Shown: positions 19,452-31,640, numbered from the stretch's first letter. The stretch: 64,000 nucleotides of DNA from Rhynchospora pubera (GCA_028095005.1 CM051460.1:65449676-65513675), one strand, 5' to 3'. The notes: generated by a model not told the origin, from the letters alone. Numbers and translations are program-made.

Positions 19452-21294
19452 TCTGTCACACCCTCGCACACTAATCCCTGATAGAGCACAAGGGAGCGAT
19501 AGCTTAAAAGACTAAACCCTTTTTTTATGTATAACAAGCAGAACACCACATATCCAAAAATCTCTTGTGTACAAGCAAACCAAGCACAACATATATTACA
19601 TTATTCAAACTTACTGAGGTTACTAGCTAACGCTAGTACCTAGCTACATCACAAGTTTATATTTATACATATTATACAATTTTTTTTTTCAAAACACACC
19701 GAGCGGTACACAAATAAACCAGCCGCAACCCAACAAACAAACAAACCAACTAGGAGTCCTCTCGCTTATGCTTGCGAGGAATACTCATGTTCCGGCACCA
19801 TGCCGTCACTAGGGCTGCTCGGACCAGGTGTCTCAAAATATAAGTAAACATAGACCTCGGGTAGGGCTTCCAAACTAACAAGGAGAGTAGCATCAGCATC
19901 TATACTAGGAATATGAGCCTTAAACTTGAGGTACGTGAACTCTATCGTGGCAATAGCAGGTCTAGGCAAACTTCGGGTTTCCTGAAACCCCCAATTTAAT
20001 GAGACACAAGCAAACAAAGAGTGGATGAGATAAAATTCTCAGTGTGGGTTTTAGTTTCAGTTACACGGTTCTTTATACGAATTCGGTACAGGAATATCAC
20101 CCATTCAAAACAAGTTATTTTTCCTTTGGAAAAATATAACATAATCAAGACAAATTCAAATTCATACCGAAGGCACCAGACGAAATGGGCCTATGATTAG
20201 CATGCTGCAACATAACATGCAACAAAACAGAATCAAGTATAACCAAGCAATTTGCTTGTAACAAAATCATAAATTTTATTTAATAATCACTCCAGTTCTC
20301 AAGGCCTACAGAACAGAGAGAACCGTTCCCAAACCATTGATTCCAAACCAAATAGTACAGAATAGGCAGAGGGGATTTTTCCAATAGCAATAGCACCAAT
20401 ACTCTGGCCGGGTCGGGAGTCAAACCGATTATCACCGGATGAGTGAATCAAAAAGTATTCAGAATATTGTTATGCTTTCAAATTCATATGGTTTCATATA
20501 CAGATCAAGTTCGTCTATCATTTGATAGAATTCCATTTATAAATTCATTAAAATCATTCCAGTGCTTTTTCATAAGTCTGAATTAATACAGCAATAATCA
20601 AACGGATATTCAAGATCAGACTTAATTAATTATGGTGTTTTTACAAACGGATATTCAAGAACATTATATAATTTGTTTTTTTAACTGTTGTTACTATATT
20701 TTATATTTTAGAAAATCTTCAATTAATTAATTATGGTGTTTTTACTTAGAGACAACATTATATAATTCATATTCTCTAACAATGCCGAATGAACAAATTA
20801 TTATGTTGAACCATGTATGCCTTTATCCAGTGTGCTAGGGAGCGTGCATTCGTACTTTGAATGAGAACCATTGTTCCTTCCCAGCCAGATGCCCCAAATA
20901 GTGGCCAACAAAAGGAGAAGAGAACGACCGCACAAAAAAAAAAAAAAAAAAAAAAAGCGCAAGTTCAGAAAAAAAATAGTTATTAAATATTCAGAAACAT
21001 ACTTATATTTCTAAAACTGTGTAAAATTTGATCTCGTTAGAGAATTCTATACGAAGATCGCATTTGATAGTTATGTCGCTGAATCCTTTTCAAATTGAGA
21101 TATGATCATATTTAACGGAACATCCCGTCAAATTGATTTGACCGTAGAATTTCTCATGTAGTACATGATATATAAATAAATCAAATTGAACATACTGAAG
21201 CAGTTAACAAACTAGAGCAGTAGTGCGAAGATCGGATCACAAGCAAGTCGCCTCACTGATTGCTGCCGCTACTAATGTCTGTTAGTTTCCAAGT
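19452..21294. other. Probable decayed LTR-type repeat and AT-rich DNA
   Basis: TGTCACACCCTCGCAC at about 19453 looks like the start of a plant retrotransposon LTR, and 20400-20450 (CTCTGGCCGGGTCGGGAGTC) looks like another piece of the same repeat type. No second LTR or target duplication was found. The open frame 20017-19766 on the minus strand has no recognised domain. Local duplications (AAACGGATATTCAAGA) occur at 20597-20670, and an A-run at 20934-20956. Confidence 0.35.
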
Positions 21295-21730
21295 GTAGAT
21301 AAGATGATAAACGAAATGGTCCCAATAATATAGGACAGTGACTTCACCACGCTCGCCACTGTACAGGTTCCCTAAACAACTCCATATCATCCTGCTTCCT
21401 GCCATGTTGAGTGCACCACACATATATCATGGTCATGGCATCATTCATCAAACTACAATTTTTTTCTTTCTTCGAAATTTGCAAAATATTAATCGTGAAG
21501 AAGAACAATTGCAGTCTATTAAAGTGTCAAATTCGAAGCAATTGTAGTTCCATTTGATACTCACTTGTCGTTGGAGCTAATTTGAAATAACAGCTGCGAG
21601 GTAACTCTGGCTAATAAGACATAGTGAACTTGTAACCATACATAAAGTTGTAAAGTATGCATCCAAAATCTTCAGAAAGAATGAATTTTAAGCCTTGACC
21701 GGTCAACTAGTAGTCTGCTTCAAACATTGC
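21295..21730. repeat. Segmental duplication, copy A (gene-less R-gene flank)
   Basis: Same order and orientation of matching blocks as 31115-31640: CCAATAATATAGG against CTAATAATATAGGG, CTGCCATGTTGAGTGCACCA in both, TTTGAAATAACAG against TTCGAAATAACAG, and AGTAGTCTGCTTCAAAC against AGTAGTCTCCCTCAAAC. Copy B lies upstream of the CC-NB-LRR gene. Confidence 0.75.
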
Positions 21731-23116
21731 CTGCAATCAAAACTGGTTCAATTGGGCATAAGATGATGAATCGGACAATAACAGCTACATGGCTTAAGCA
21801 TCTGTTGTAACAGAATAGTCGTGCATAACTTGGTCTCACTCATTGAGCTGTAGCAAAGTAGTCGCACACAAGGTGTTTGACGAAATGCTTGACGAAATGC
21901 TTCTGAAACATTGTACCGGCTTAGCCTCCCTGTCCCTGAAAACACTCTGCCTCCTGGTTTAACAAGGAGATGACTAATTACGTCCCAGGATTTAGCCACA
22001 TAGGTATTCCACATAATGCTAGCTAAAAGAAGTGAGCAAAATTCTTGTAACAATTTCAATGAAATTAGCTTGTGTGACTTTTATTCCATTGTTATCTCCT
22101 GTATTGAACTCATTTATATTAACCAATTTAGAGCCATCTATGTGAAAATAGTAAATGAGATAACATTTGATTTCTGGCTGCAATTGAGCATCTTTCTGAA
22201 CTCGTTCTAAACAAAATTGTATCGATTACCTGGCAGCTAATTGGACAAGCATTTTCTCACTTGACTGGAGGGCATCTAAGAAAAATACATGCGCCCTTCA
22301 GATTTACTTGGCATGCGAAGCAATTAAGCAAATAATATATTCAACACATATGGCATGAACATTGAAGTAAGATGAGAAATAGTGCTATTTTTAAAGGCCT
22401 ATAACAATAGTGTCTGTGTAGTTGTTTATTTATCATTAATTGAAAGAAGTACAGACAAGCATTAATTTAGTTCCTTAATGGGATTCCAGAGGAAGAGGGA
22501 GGGACAGCTGATTTTAATATGATGCACACGCTGGATCAAGGAGAATGTAGGTAATACTGCTGGAAGAGTAGATCAGGGGTATTATGTTTCTGCCTAGCTC
22601 CTCTTCTAGTTGTAATTATGCTTGGCGAAAGTGGTCCTGTGAAACTGAAATTGGGTGCTTTAAAATTATGCATCAGACAATAGCGTCTACATCTATCAGC
22701 CTGATTGAAACAAAACCAATTATCTTATTAAATCACTCCAATCCAGACAAAATCGATGATATCTTCTAGATGCGTATAAATCGACCTAAGCATGGCCTAT
22801 TGCCTTGATATTATCTCCTTCATTGAAACTTATTTATAGTGACAAATTATTTTAAAGCCACCAATATAAGCATAGTAACTGTCATGCTGGTTCAGATCAC
22901 TCGACCAGAATGGTGTAGCAAGATTAGTAGTCTGTAAAAGTTCAAATTAAACCTGAATTTTCAATTCCAAATGTGGCTAACGTGTAAGTGATAACAGTCA
23001 AAACCATGGAAGAGAAGCAAACATAACAGTAGAGGTACTGTATCTAACCTTATGATATTTGTGCCTTGCCACAAATCACCATTGTGCTTATTGTGCATAT
23101 GGTATACAGATGTTTC
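21731..23116. other. Non-coding DNA between duplication and Copia
   Basis: No recognisable gene. A short local duplication relates about 22085-22165 to 22800-22880 (TATCTCCT, TTGAA, TTTATA, AAAGCCA, ATAGTAA). The 103-codon open frame 22059-21748 on the minus strand has no domain I know. Confidence 0.35.
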
Positions 23117-23586
23117 TGTTAGAATTTTTTATGTGTGGCCTATATTATTAATTGTGAACCAAGTTCATTTAATAAAATTAACTAAAGGGTGCATCAAAAT
23201 TTGATGGAAATTCTGATGGACTAGATTAATTGTATTTGATCCCAATGGTTGCCTTAGAGTCTTATAAATACCTCAAAATTTTCTGCTAAAGAGTATGGTT
23301 CATTTCCATCTCTACTAAAGGGTGTGTTTATTTTTACACACATTTCTCCACTAAAGAAAAATCAGAATATTAAGTTGAGGAAATAAAAAAACGTCTAAAG
23401 AAAACCATCATTATGTTTAAGGAAAACTATTGAAGATCGGTAATAGCGCTTCCGCCTAACGATTAACGATTTCTGCCCTTCAATTTGTAAGTTTTATACT
23501 CATGATTTTGTTATTTTATATGATTTACGATCCTGAAAATTGTGTTCTTATTTGTAAACACGCTAAATTAATGATTACGTCTATCA
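23117..23586 (+). repeat. 5' LTR of the Copia at 23 kb
   Basis: Begins TGTTAGAATTTTTTATG and ends CGTCTATCA. A TATAAATA promoter motif lies about 150 bp into it. Differs from the 3' LTR at only a handful of positions. Confidence 0.92.
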
Positions 23587-26112
23587 TTTGGTATCCGAGC
23601 CCATCGTAAATTCATATAAAATGCAAACTTATTTATATGACTATATGAGTATATGAGGTTTTCCTTATAATTTGGACGTACGGATTTTTGTTAAATTAAA
23701 TGTTAAACATAATGTTTTTTGTTTCATTTTAATCAATTTATTGGATAGTTTGAAACTGTATTGGATTTGTTGCATTAATTATTTTATTTTCTCTAGTGCG
23801 CAATTAAGTAACACTAATTTTAGTGATGGCCGAATTAAGATTATTCTATTTATTTGTCTTAATTTCTTAACAAATCAGAAATGGTACATGATGTTTTATT
23901 AACCCGTTCACGTGGGAGTTAATTTCCAACTTGACTCCGAAATTACCGTGGTCCTACAATTTAAATTAAGATAATTTATTCATTTGTTAAGAAAATGAAT
24001 GAAATATTCTTTACTTATGTAAAATGTGTGGGTTTTTACATGAATTATCTTTATTGAATGATAATTTCACATGGAACTTTAATTAAAATAATTATAATTA
24101 TTTCCTACTAAAGTTGTTGCATAATGAGAAATTTTCTTATTACGTACATGCAACCTGTTGCTTTTCATAGGATTTCAGAATTAAATGTTTCTTTGTTTTT
24201 TTTTTCTGAATATGTTATGCGTAGATGTTAATTTCAGGTTTGATCCCAGTTTATTTTATTTCGTTCCTTTTATGTTTATGCTAATTTGGATAACTAAAGG
24301 TATTTCATTTATTTTAGGAAAGGACTTAACGAAAAATATACTTTAATTACATATTTAATTATGGGATCTGTAGTTAGAAATAATATTCTATTATATTTAT
24401 TAAATAAAACTTTTGTATAATCATATATGGTATTTAGTATAATCATATATGAAATAATTAATAATATAATAGATTTATGGTTTTATTTGCACTTATGTAT
24501 ACAAAGCAGTCCAACAGAAATTTGTTATAATTTTGCACATGAATAATTTAAACCATATTAAGTTACTTTTAATAATTTGGTCATTATCAATTTTAACAAC
24601 TTTAATTGTAATTACCATTTTATTAAAAGAAAGTGTGTGATCTTTGTTCATGTATCACGATTAAGTTTTATATTTAATAAATTATAATTGTCAATTTTAA
24701 TTGTCATTGTAGTTTATTAAGTGAAATTTCATTAATTATTCAATTTGTTTCTGCCCAATGGTGATGCAAATTGATTTTATGGAACAACTATTTTGTCAAA
24801 ACTGAAATTTTTAAATATTAATTTCAGTTTAATTAAGTATCATTCCTCATAGTTGTTTATTTATATTATTATGTTATTTTTGATACATTAGTTTATGTAT
24901 TACTATAATGTATATATTTAATAAATATTAAGGATGTCAATTTGAACAACTTTAATTGACATCATAGTTTATTAAATATAATTATTTCATTATCTTCAAT
25001 TTATTTTCTGCCCAACGGTGATATAAATTGAAAATGTTAAGAGCTTTATGTTAAAATTGAAATATTATTTGGCATTTTTATTATTCATTTCAGTTTAATT
25101 TTACTATGCTATTTGAATATTAGTTGACTATTAATCACTTTATATTTCCTGAATTTTACAGCATTGAATAAAACTAATTATTCCAACTTGAAAAGAACCA
25201 ATTGAGATTTGTCTTGGTATTTTGAAATTAAACCAGACATTATGAAAAGATTTTGCTGCAATTATCAATAAAGGCAACGATGATGAAATACTAATTTTTC
25301 TAAATTATATCTCAAATTTGATGAGGTCAAGTTTGGATTTAAAGAAAATATTATAAATCAATGTATATATCTCAGGGTTAGTGGGAGTAATTTATCATTC
25401 TCATTTTGTACGTGGATGATATTTTATTAGTCAATAAGAAATTCACATTAGGTTATTTAATTGTGCTTGTATACATAATGATTAATTTTATGGAAGAATG
25501 CTGAGCAGTTTATAATGTCATCTTCCACTATGCAAGCAGAATTTTTTGTAGCATATTGTAAGGTCACTTATCTTATTTTTGTAATAACGCGACTGTTATT
25601 TTGTGTTTTAATAACAACAAATTAAGTAACATGTCTAATGGATTGACATTAAATATCTTGTTGTTAAATACAAAGTCAAAGATATGACTATACAAATACA
25701 ACATATTAATTGAGAATTATGTTAACTAATTGTCTCACTAAAGTATTACCACCCATATTTGCCGGCACGGGTTTAGGTTGCTAATTATAATTTTGTTGTA
25801 TTGAATTATGTATTAAGTTATGATGTGAAGCTTCTATTATGACTTTGCCTTTGAATTTATGAAATTTGCTTATTTCTTATGTTGCGCATTATGTTTAGTT
25901 TAAACAAATTGACTAAAGTGGATCGAATAAATTATATTAACCATTTTTCGAAAAGAAATACCAATGCTATAATTAATGGGGGTCAAATAACAATAATAGT
26001 TATTTTGATTGTATTAGTTTAGATTGGTATTTCTAACTGAACAAGGTTTAAGACAATGTTGGCCAATTCTGAATTTGTGTTTCGATGATGCAATATAGGC
26101 CAAGTGGGAGAA

Positions 26113-26582
26113 TGTTAGAATTTTTTATGTGTGGCCTATATTATTAATTGTGAACCAAGTTCATTTAATAAAATTAACTAAAGGGTGCATCAAAATTTGA
26201 TGGAAATTCTGATGGACTAGATTAATTGTATTTGATCCCAATGGTTGCCTTAGAGTCTTATAAATACCTCAAAATTTTCTGCTAAAGAGTATGGTTCATT
26301 TCCATCTCTACTAAAGGGTGTGTTTATTTTTACACACATTTCTCCACTAAAGAAAAATCAGAATATTAAGTTGAGGAAATAAAAAACGTCTAAAGAAGAC
26401 CATCATTATGTTTAAGGAAAACTATTGAAGATCGGTAATAACGCTTCCGCCTAACGATTAACGTTTTCTGCTCTTCAATTTGTAAGTTTTATACTCATGA
26501 TTTTATTATTTTATATGATTTACGGATCCTGAAAATTGTGTTCTTATTTGTAAACACGCTAAATTAATGATTACGTCTATCA
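26113..26582 (+). repeat. 3' LTR of the Copia at 23 kb
   Basis: 470 bp, the same length as the 5' LTR. By eye about six or seven differences, for example GGTAATAACGC against GGTAATAGCGC, one fewer A in an A-run, and an extra G in TTTACGGATCC. Confidence 0.92.
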
Positions 26583-26842
26583 GTTTCATCTTTTTCTTGA
26601 TCTTGTTGCACATAGCTCGTGTATTTATCCTAATGCTCTCTGTTCTTCTGAGCTATAGAATCATCTAACAGGAAAGTCGGCACTGATTCCTGGGGTATAA
26701 GTTAGCACTTAAATAATATACAGAAGTTTGTAAAATTGAAATGATTAGTATTTCAAAAGGGGATTGTGATAAACCCAATTCTGTTGCAAGAACATTAATT
26801 AATTTCAGAATGAAAAAAGAAAAGTACCTTATGAATAAAGAG

Positions 26843-29704
26843 TTATTTAAATTTGTCGGTACCATCAGAGGAACAAATTGTCCAAAATTTTAGAGAGGCA
26901 GGTAACTCTGGAAGCTCCACCAGAAAATCAGCATTTCTGATGCTTAGTTCTTCAAGAGCAGTGAGCCTCACCATCGAAGTAGGCAATGACTGCACAGTGT
27001 TTGCATTCCAGATTGTCAACTTTCTGAGGGTACTGCTGTTTTGCAGCAACCATTGTTCCGGCAAGGTTTCCAACCTTGAACAATCATGGACACGTAGATC
27101 ACTAACAGATCTTAGGCTTCTCAGTGGATCAATTAGAAGGAGAGAGAGCTGATCAATGTAAAGTTCATTTATTTTTAAAGAGGCCAAGTTACTTCCTTGG
27201 TCTACATTGTGGTGTTGTTGTTGCATTAATGAGAGTTCAATGAGCTTGTCACATCTACTGATATCAAGCTTAGAGAGAGATGCAAATACATGTTCTGAGG
27301 AGGGAATACGAGTTATATTTGCACAGTCTAGAATTTCAAGCTGAGTGAGAGTTGTAAGTTTTGATGACGACTCCAGCAGTGGCACATCTAATTCCCCACA
27401 GTTACTTATAAAAAGACGTTTGAGTTTTGACGGCAGGAGGTTGTTCTGATTCTCAACTGCTGCAAGCTTTGGGCAGTTATATATAGTTAAATCAGTTAGT
27501 GACACAAATTTTCCAAATGCACCTCTTGATATATGAACAAGGTTTTCACATTGCCATATTTCTATTATATTAATGGCCTGAAAATCTATGTTATCTTGCT
27601 GCAGAAATCCGTTCAATGCAGTTAAGTTTGGGCACATGGTGATATGCACTTCTTTAAGTGATGAATTTAAAGATGATGTCGAAGGGCTATCATTCAAGCT
27701 GGGACCTGGTTCCTTCAAATGTTCTGGAAGTGTGCTTACTGACATCTCATATATATGAAAGCTATTAAGAGAAAGTGGTAGATGGGGCAATCTAGTCAGG
27801 TTTGGGCAGTCTCCTATAGAAAGGTGATTTAGAGACACAAATGTTTTGAATGCATGTGTTGGCAGCTGTACCAAATTCTCACATCTCTCAATTCTTAGTT
27901 CCTCAAGACCACCTAAATCAAGGTTGCCTTGTTGCAGAAATCCATTCAGTGATATTAAGTTGGGGCATTGTTTTATCTCCACTGATCTTAGCGATGATTT
28001 CAGAGATAATGGTGCTAAGGTGTTAATAACAAAACTTTGGTACACATCTGGGAGAGAAGTCAGGCCTGCATCCCAAACTCGAAATTCAGTTAGAGAAAGG
28101 GGCATATCAGGCAATTTATCCAGCTTCGGACTATTATAAATATGAAGAATTTTTAGGTATGGCATATCCTTCAACCATATTGGAGATTGTTGACCTTTAT
28201 AATTCTCAATTTTCAAGGTCATGAGATTTGGTTGGGGTTTTAAGTTGTCAATGATTTGCTCGGGGTTATCAGTGTTACTCGTGTAATTCAGGGAAAGTGA
28301 CCGGAGACTTTCCTTTCCTAATAGGTTTGCACTTGCAGCTTCAGAAGGATTCCTTATATTCTCAATGTTGTAAATGTCAAGATTCCTGAGATTGTTTAGT
28401 GTGCTGAGTTCATTAATTTGATGCCCACTCTCCTGCCCAACAAAAAAGGATAATTCTTGAAGGGATGTTAGCTTGTGAACTCCACAAATGGTTTGCAGTA
28501 TGTGATGGGGAAGCCTCATATACCGTAAGCTCACTAGATTGGTCATTTCATGCTTTTTTTTAACTCCTGAATAAAATGGTTCATCGATGGCTACAAGAAA
28601 TTCTAATACTTGCAAATGGTAAAGCATGTAAATTGAAGAAAGAAACTTGACTGATACTACTTCAATTGATAAGTACCGAAGGTGCACCAAACAACTTATC
28701 TCCACTGGCAATCTACAGCTAACACTTCCATATATCTTCAACAAACGTAAACTTTTTTTAATCAAATTATTTGGGAGAACAAATAAATCAGGATTAGTCC
28801 CATAACAAGGGGTTATAACCAAGCTGCGTATATTCTCAAGATGGGATGCCTTATGGATTTCACTTATTTGTATAGATATATGTCGTACAGTGCTAGGTAT
28901 GGTAATTAAATTATCATTTGGTGCCACTCTAAAGCATTCGCCATTAGAAACATTTTCAGCCAATTCATGCATTAAATCATGGATAACGTATTCACCATGC
29001 CTTTTTTCTGGGCCAATTCTTGTAATTCTCCGTGAACATTCAAAGAATGATTTTCTTAGAAGGTGATTGAAGTAATCTTCCCCAATATCCTCTGGTCTTT
29101 TTTCTTGACATGATTGTTGTCGGAGAAATCCAGAAGCCATCCACATTTCGATCAACTCCCTTTTATCAAACTCAAAATCTTGGGAAAATATGCTACAAAA
29201 CCTGAAACATACCTGCAAATCTGCTGGTAAATTGTAGTAGCTCAATTTCAAGACCTCCATGACATCTTTTGCTTGCTCTAAGTTAATTAGAGAATTGTGG
29301 TTCAAAATTCTCCTCCAATAGAGTTGATCCATGCGAGAATTCAGTAAGCTCCCGATCACCTTTGCTGCTAATGGATTGCCTCGTAGCATTTTAACTATAT
29401 GAGCTCCAATCGCTTGCAAATCTCCATAATCGTCAGGGTTAAACCCTTGAAAGGCGTAGCTATTGAAGAGCAATTGCAACTCTTGTTGTCCCAAGTCTGC
29501 TAATGCTAAATATTCATGTTCTGTGTTTATTATACAGCCCAGCAAGTCAACAACTGATTTCAGTTTAGTTGTAAACAAAATTTTACTCCCTTGTTGTGAA
29601 AACCTCAAAGGTGCAATCAGTTTTTCCCAGTCTCTAAGTTTCTCATCTTGCCAGACATCATCCAGGATAAGAAAAATTTTCTTTGTATGTATCTTTTCCT
29701 TCAA
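26843..29704 (-). CDS. CC-NB-LRR resistance protein, NB-ARC C-half and LRR part (frameshifted)
   Basis: Second part of a CNL immune receptor, out of frame with the first part at 30537-29701. Its first codon is TTG, so it is not an independent gene start. In order: kinase-2 FLILDDVW (about residues 11-18), RNBS-B GSKILFTTK (39-47), GLPL-type GNPLAAK (109-115), RNBS-D CFRFCSIFSQDF (166-177), MHD box as IHDLM (241-245), then about 690 residues of leucine-rich repeats to the stop at 26843. The LRR section contains a duplicated module, each copy holding NGFLQQ, CENLV and FVSL. Lack of a TIR domain and the RPEDIG and KSFFE signatures place it with RGA/Rx_N-type CNLs. With the missing part the protein would be about 1,230 residues, normal for the class. 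Confidence 0.88.
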   Translation of the reverse strand: MKEKIHTKKIFLILDDVWQDEKLRDWEKLIAPLRFSQQGSKILFTTKLKSVVDLLGCIINTEHEYLALADLGQQELQLLFNSYAFQGFNPDDYGDLQAIGAHIVKMLRGNPLAAKVIGSLLNSRMDQLYWRRILNHNSLINLEQAKDVMEVLKLSYYNLPADLQVCFRFCSIFSQDFEFDKRELIEMWMASGFLRQQSCQEKRPEDIGEDYFNHLLRKSFFECSRRITRIGPEKRHGEYVIHDLMHELAENVSNGECFRVAPNDNLITIPSTVRHISIQISEIHKASHLENIRSLVITPCYGTNPDLFVLPNNLIKKSLRLLKIYGSVSCRLPVEISCLVHLRYLSIEVVSVKFLSSIYMLYHLQVLEFLVAIDEPFYSGVKKKHEMTNLVSLRYMRLPHHILQTICGVHKLTSLQELSFFVGQESGHQINELSTLNNLRNLDIYNIENIRNPSEAASANLLGKESLRSLSLNYTSNTDNPEQIIDNLKPQPNLMTLKIENYKGQQSPIWLKDMPYLKILHIYNSPKLDKLPDMPLSLTEFRVWDAGLTSLPDVYQSFVINTLAPLSLKSSLRSVEIKQCPNLISLNGFLQQGNLDLGGLEELRIERCENLVQLPTHAFKTFVSLNHLSIGDCPNLTRLPHLPLSLNSFHIYEMSVSTLPEHLKEPGPSLNDSPSTSSLNSSLKEVHITMCPNLTALNGFLQQDNIDFQAINIIEIWQCENLVHISRGAFGKFVSLTDLTIYNCPKLAAVENQNNLLPSKLKRLFISNCGELDVPLLESSSKLTTLTQLEILDCANITRIPSSEHVFASLSKLDISRCDKLIELSLMQQQHHNVDQGSNLASLKINELYIDQLSLLLIDPLRSLRSVSDLRVHDCSRLETLPEQWLLQNSSTLRKLTIWNANTVQSLPTSMVRLTALEELSIRNADFLVELPELPASLKFWTICSSDGTDKFK

Positions 29705-30537
29705 GCTCTCCTAAGTACATTTAAAGGATTGTCAACATAAATATTTTCTCCTAGCTCAGCTAATATTTTTGCCGTTATACCTTTAACACTGAAGTTGGTA
29801 GAAACACAAACCCAAATTGTTTTCTCGAAATAATCAGACCCGTGCATCTGTTGATATGCAAATTGCGCGAGAGTGGTCTTTCCTAGTCCTCCCACCCCAA
29901 CAATACCAAAACAAGAGAGCTGAGCTTCAGTTGGTCGCTTCAACCAACCAATTATCTTGTCCTTCTCAACATCCCGGCTAATCACCTCTCTTTCAGTTAG
30001 AAAGGAGGTCGTTTCACGGCTTAAATCAGTGCGAACATCTAGATGTGATTCAGAAAGGTAGCAAATGCCTAATTTATCAGCATGCTGGAGGAGACGCTCC
30101 ATACTGGCAACAGCTTCATCCAACATTGTAACAACCTCCTTCAACCCCTCGGAAATATGACCACTGATAGCACCTGTTTTTCGCTTCTTTGAGCTAGAAG
30201 TGGATCCACCTGCCTCATCTCGGTTTTTCACTGTTTCATCTAGTTTTTTGTACTCCAACTCATCGAGCACATCTTCAGCTGCATCAACAGCCTCCCTAAA
30301 TTGCTGGAGCCATTCACTAGAGCTTGGGTCCTTCAATTTTAGTGCTTCAGCGACACCCATGACGGCTCTGATCTGGGGAAGAGCCATCTTTACCCTCCTT
30401 AGCGCTTCTTCACTGTCGTCTGGCAGCATACGCTTGCCCAAGTAAGAAAGACCCGTCTCAACAATCTTCTCCACAACAACAGATGCAGCACACTCAGCAA
30501 TGAACAAAACAGCTGATGAGACCCACTTTGGCGCCAT
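29701..30537 (-). CDS. CC-NB-LRR resistance protein, N-terminal part (CC plus P-loop)
   Basis: 278 residues from the ATG at 30537, with an in-frame TAG just upstream. Residues about 5-110 form the Rx_N coiled-coil domain (MGVAEALKLKDPS, DAAEDVLDELEYKKLD). The P-loop GVGGLGKTT is at 214-222 and RNBS-A EKTIWVCVST follows. The frame then ends in a TGA right after NVLRRA. Reading GGAGAGC as GGAGC, i.e. two bases fewer, would join it to the frame of 29704-26843 directly before kinase-2. So this is either a recent pseudogene, a truncated CN protein, or an assembly error in a GAGAG run. If real, the product keeps CC and P-loop but loses kinase-2, MHD and LRR. Confidence 0.88.
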   Translation of the reverse strand: MAPKWVSSAVLFIAECAASVVVEKIVETGLSYLGKRMLPDDSEEALRRVKMALPQIRAVMGVAEALKLKDPSSSEWLQQFREAVDAAEDVLDELEYKKLDETVKNRDEAGGSTSSSKKRKTGAISGHISEGLKEVVTMLDEAVASMERLLQHADKLGICYLSESHLDVRTDLSRETTSFLTEREVISRDVEKDKIIGWLKRPTEAQLSCFGIVGVGGLGKTTLAQFAYQQMHGSDYFEKTIWVCVSTNFSVKGITAKILAELGENIYVDNPLNVLRRA

Positions 30538-31114
30538 CTAAATGTTACTGTCGCTGCTCCTTCCTCAGAGCATGTATCTTTTTTTCTCTCACTCAAATAC
30601 TGATTTGTTTTTCTCTTTGTTTTTTAAATGATTTTTTTGGAATGACAAAAGAACGCAGAGAAAACAGTTGATGGGGAGTTGAGATGACAAATGCAGCAAA
30701 GGGAGACAAACTTTGTTGTTTAACGATCAAAAGAGAGAGTCGATAAACAGAGATCAAAGAGATCAAGACTTAAACTAGTTGCAATTTGCAAAGGAGATGA
30801 ATAGGGAGCACTGGATCTAGATTGAATGCTGTAGCAAAGATTGGTAGATTGTATTTAGTGGGAGAGAGATGAATAGAGCTCTAACGCTTTGACTTTATCT
30901 CCTGCATTATTGTAAATAAATTTCTTTGTGGCGTTCCAAGAATTACAACCGATGAAACAAATTAGAAGCAATTGGTCTAAAGATTTTCCAATTGCTGGGG
31001 AGTAAGAAACACAGAAGCAACGCAAAGTGGAAGCATCAGCGACTCTCCGCACTGTTACAAACTGATTTATTAGCTGGTGGTGGGTGGGCTGTCCGAGTTT
31101 CTGTCCATGTTGAC
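30538..31114. other. 5' flank of the CC-NB-LRR gene
   Basis: Leader and promoter region for the minus-strand gene. No clear TATA box found. Blocks such as GTTTAAC and AGAGAGA resemble the flank of the fragment at 7.2-7.4 kb, as expected for paralogues. Confidence 0.4.
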
Positions 31115-31640
31115 TAGTCAGAAGAGTTGGCCTAATAATATAGGGTGGCAACTCCCTCACATTAACCAATCAGGTTTCCTAACAAAATGCATGTCATCCT
31201 GCCATGTTGAGTGCACCATATACGAGGACATCAAACCACAATTTATTTTCCTCAATGAAGTTTGCAAGATATAAACCGTGATAAAGAATAATACCGCAAT
31301 GTGATAATTCAAGAGTAAACTTTGGATCAATTTCTGAACAACAAAAATACCAATTGGAATACACACAACTGATGAACTAATTTTCTACGCAAATCAATTA
31401 AATAAGGTGCGACATAACCCGTCTTCTTTGTTGGAGCAGATTCGAAATAACAGTTACAGGTTTAGCTCTGGCAAATAGACAAAGTAGAATCATCGCTCCC
31501 AGATATATGAGTAGAATACTCGCCACCTAGCCTACAAAAAAAATATATACGAGTAGAATATGCATATGAAATACTCAGAAATCATGGATTTAAACCCTTG
31601 ACCGATCAATTAGTAGTCTCCCTCAAACCTTTTCTGTATT
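31115..31640. repeat. Segmental duplication, copy B (upstream of CC-NB-LRR)
   Basis: Counterpart of 21295-21730 with several shared blocks in the same order, and an extra stretch around 31500-31560 absent from copy A. Confidence 0.75.

Larger units (their letters stand above)
23117..26582 (+). mobile_element. Degenerate Copia LTR retrotransposon
   Basis: Two 470-bp direct LTRs with 5-bp target duplication GTTTC (23112-23116, 26583-26587). A primer site TGGTATCCGAGC lies just after the left LTR and the purine tract AAGTGGGAGAA just before the right one. The 2.5-kb interior is AT-rich and has no long ORF, but relics of Copia polyprotein remain: YVDD of reverse transcriptase at 25409-25420, preceded by an in-frame stop, and an RNase H-like STMQAEF at about 25523. 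Gag, protease and integrase are not recognisable. It lies in the 3' flank of the CC-NB-LRR gene. Confidence 0.9.

Noticed and set aside
29463..30445. Plus-strand frames at 29463-29714 and 30200-30445
   Set aside because: Shadows of the CC-NB-LRR gene.
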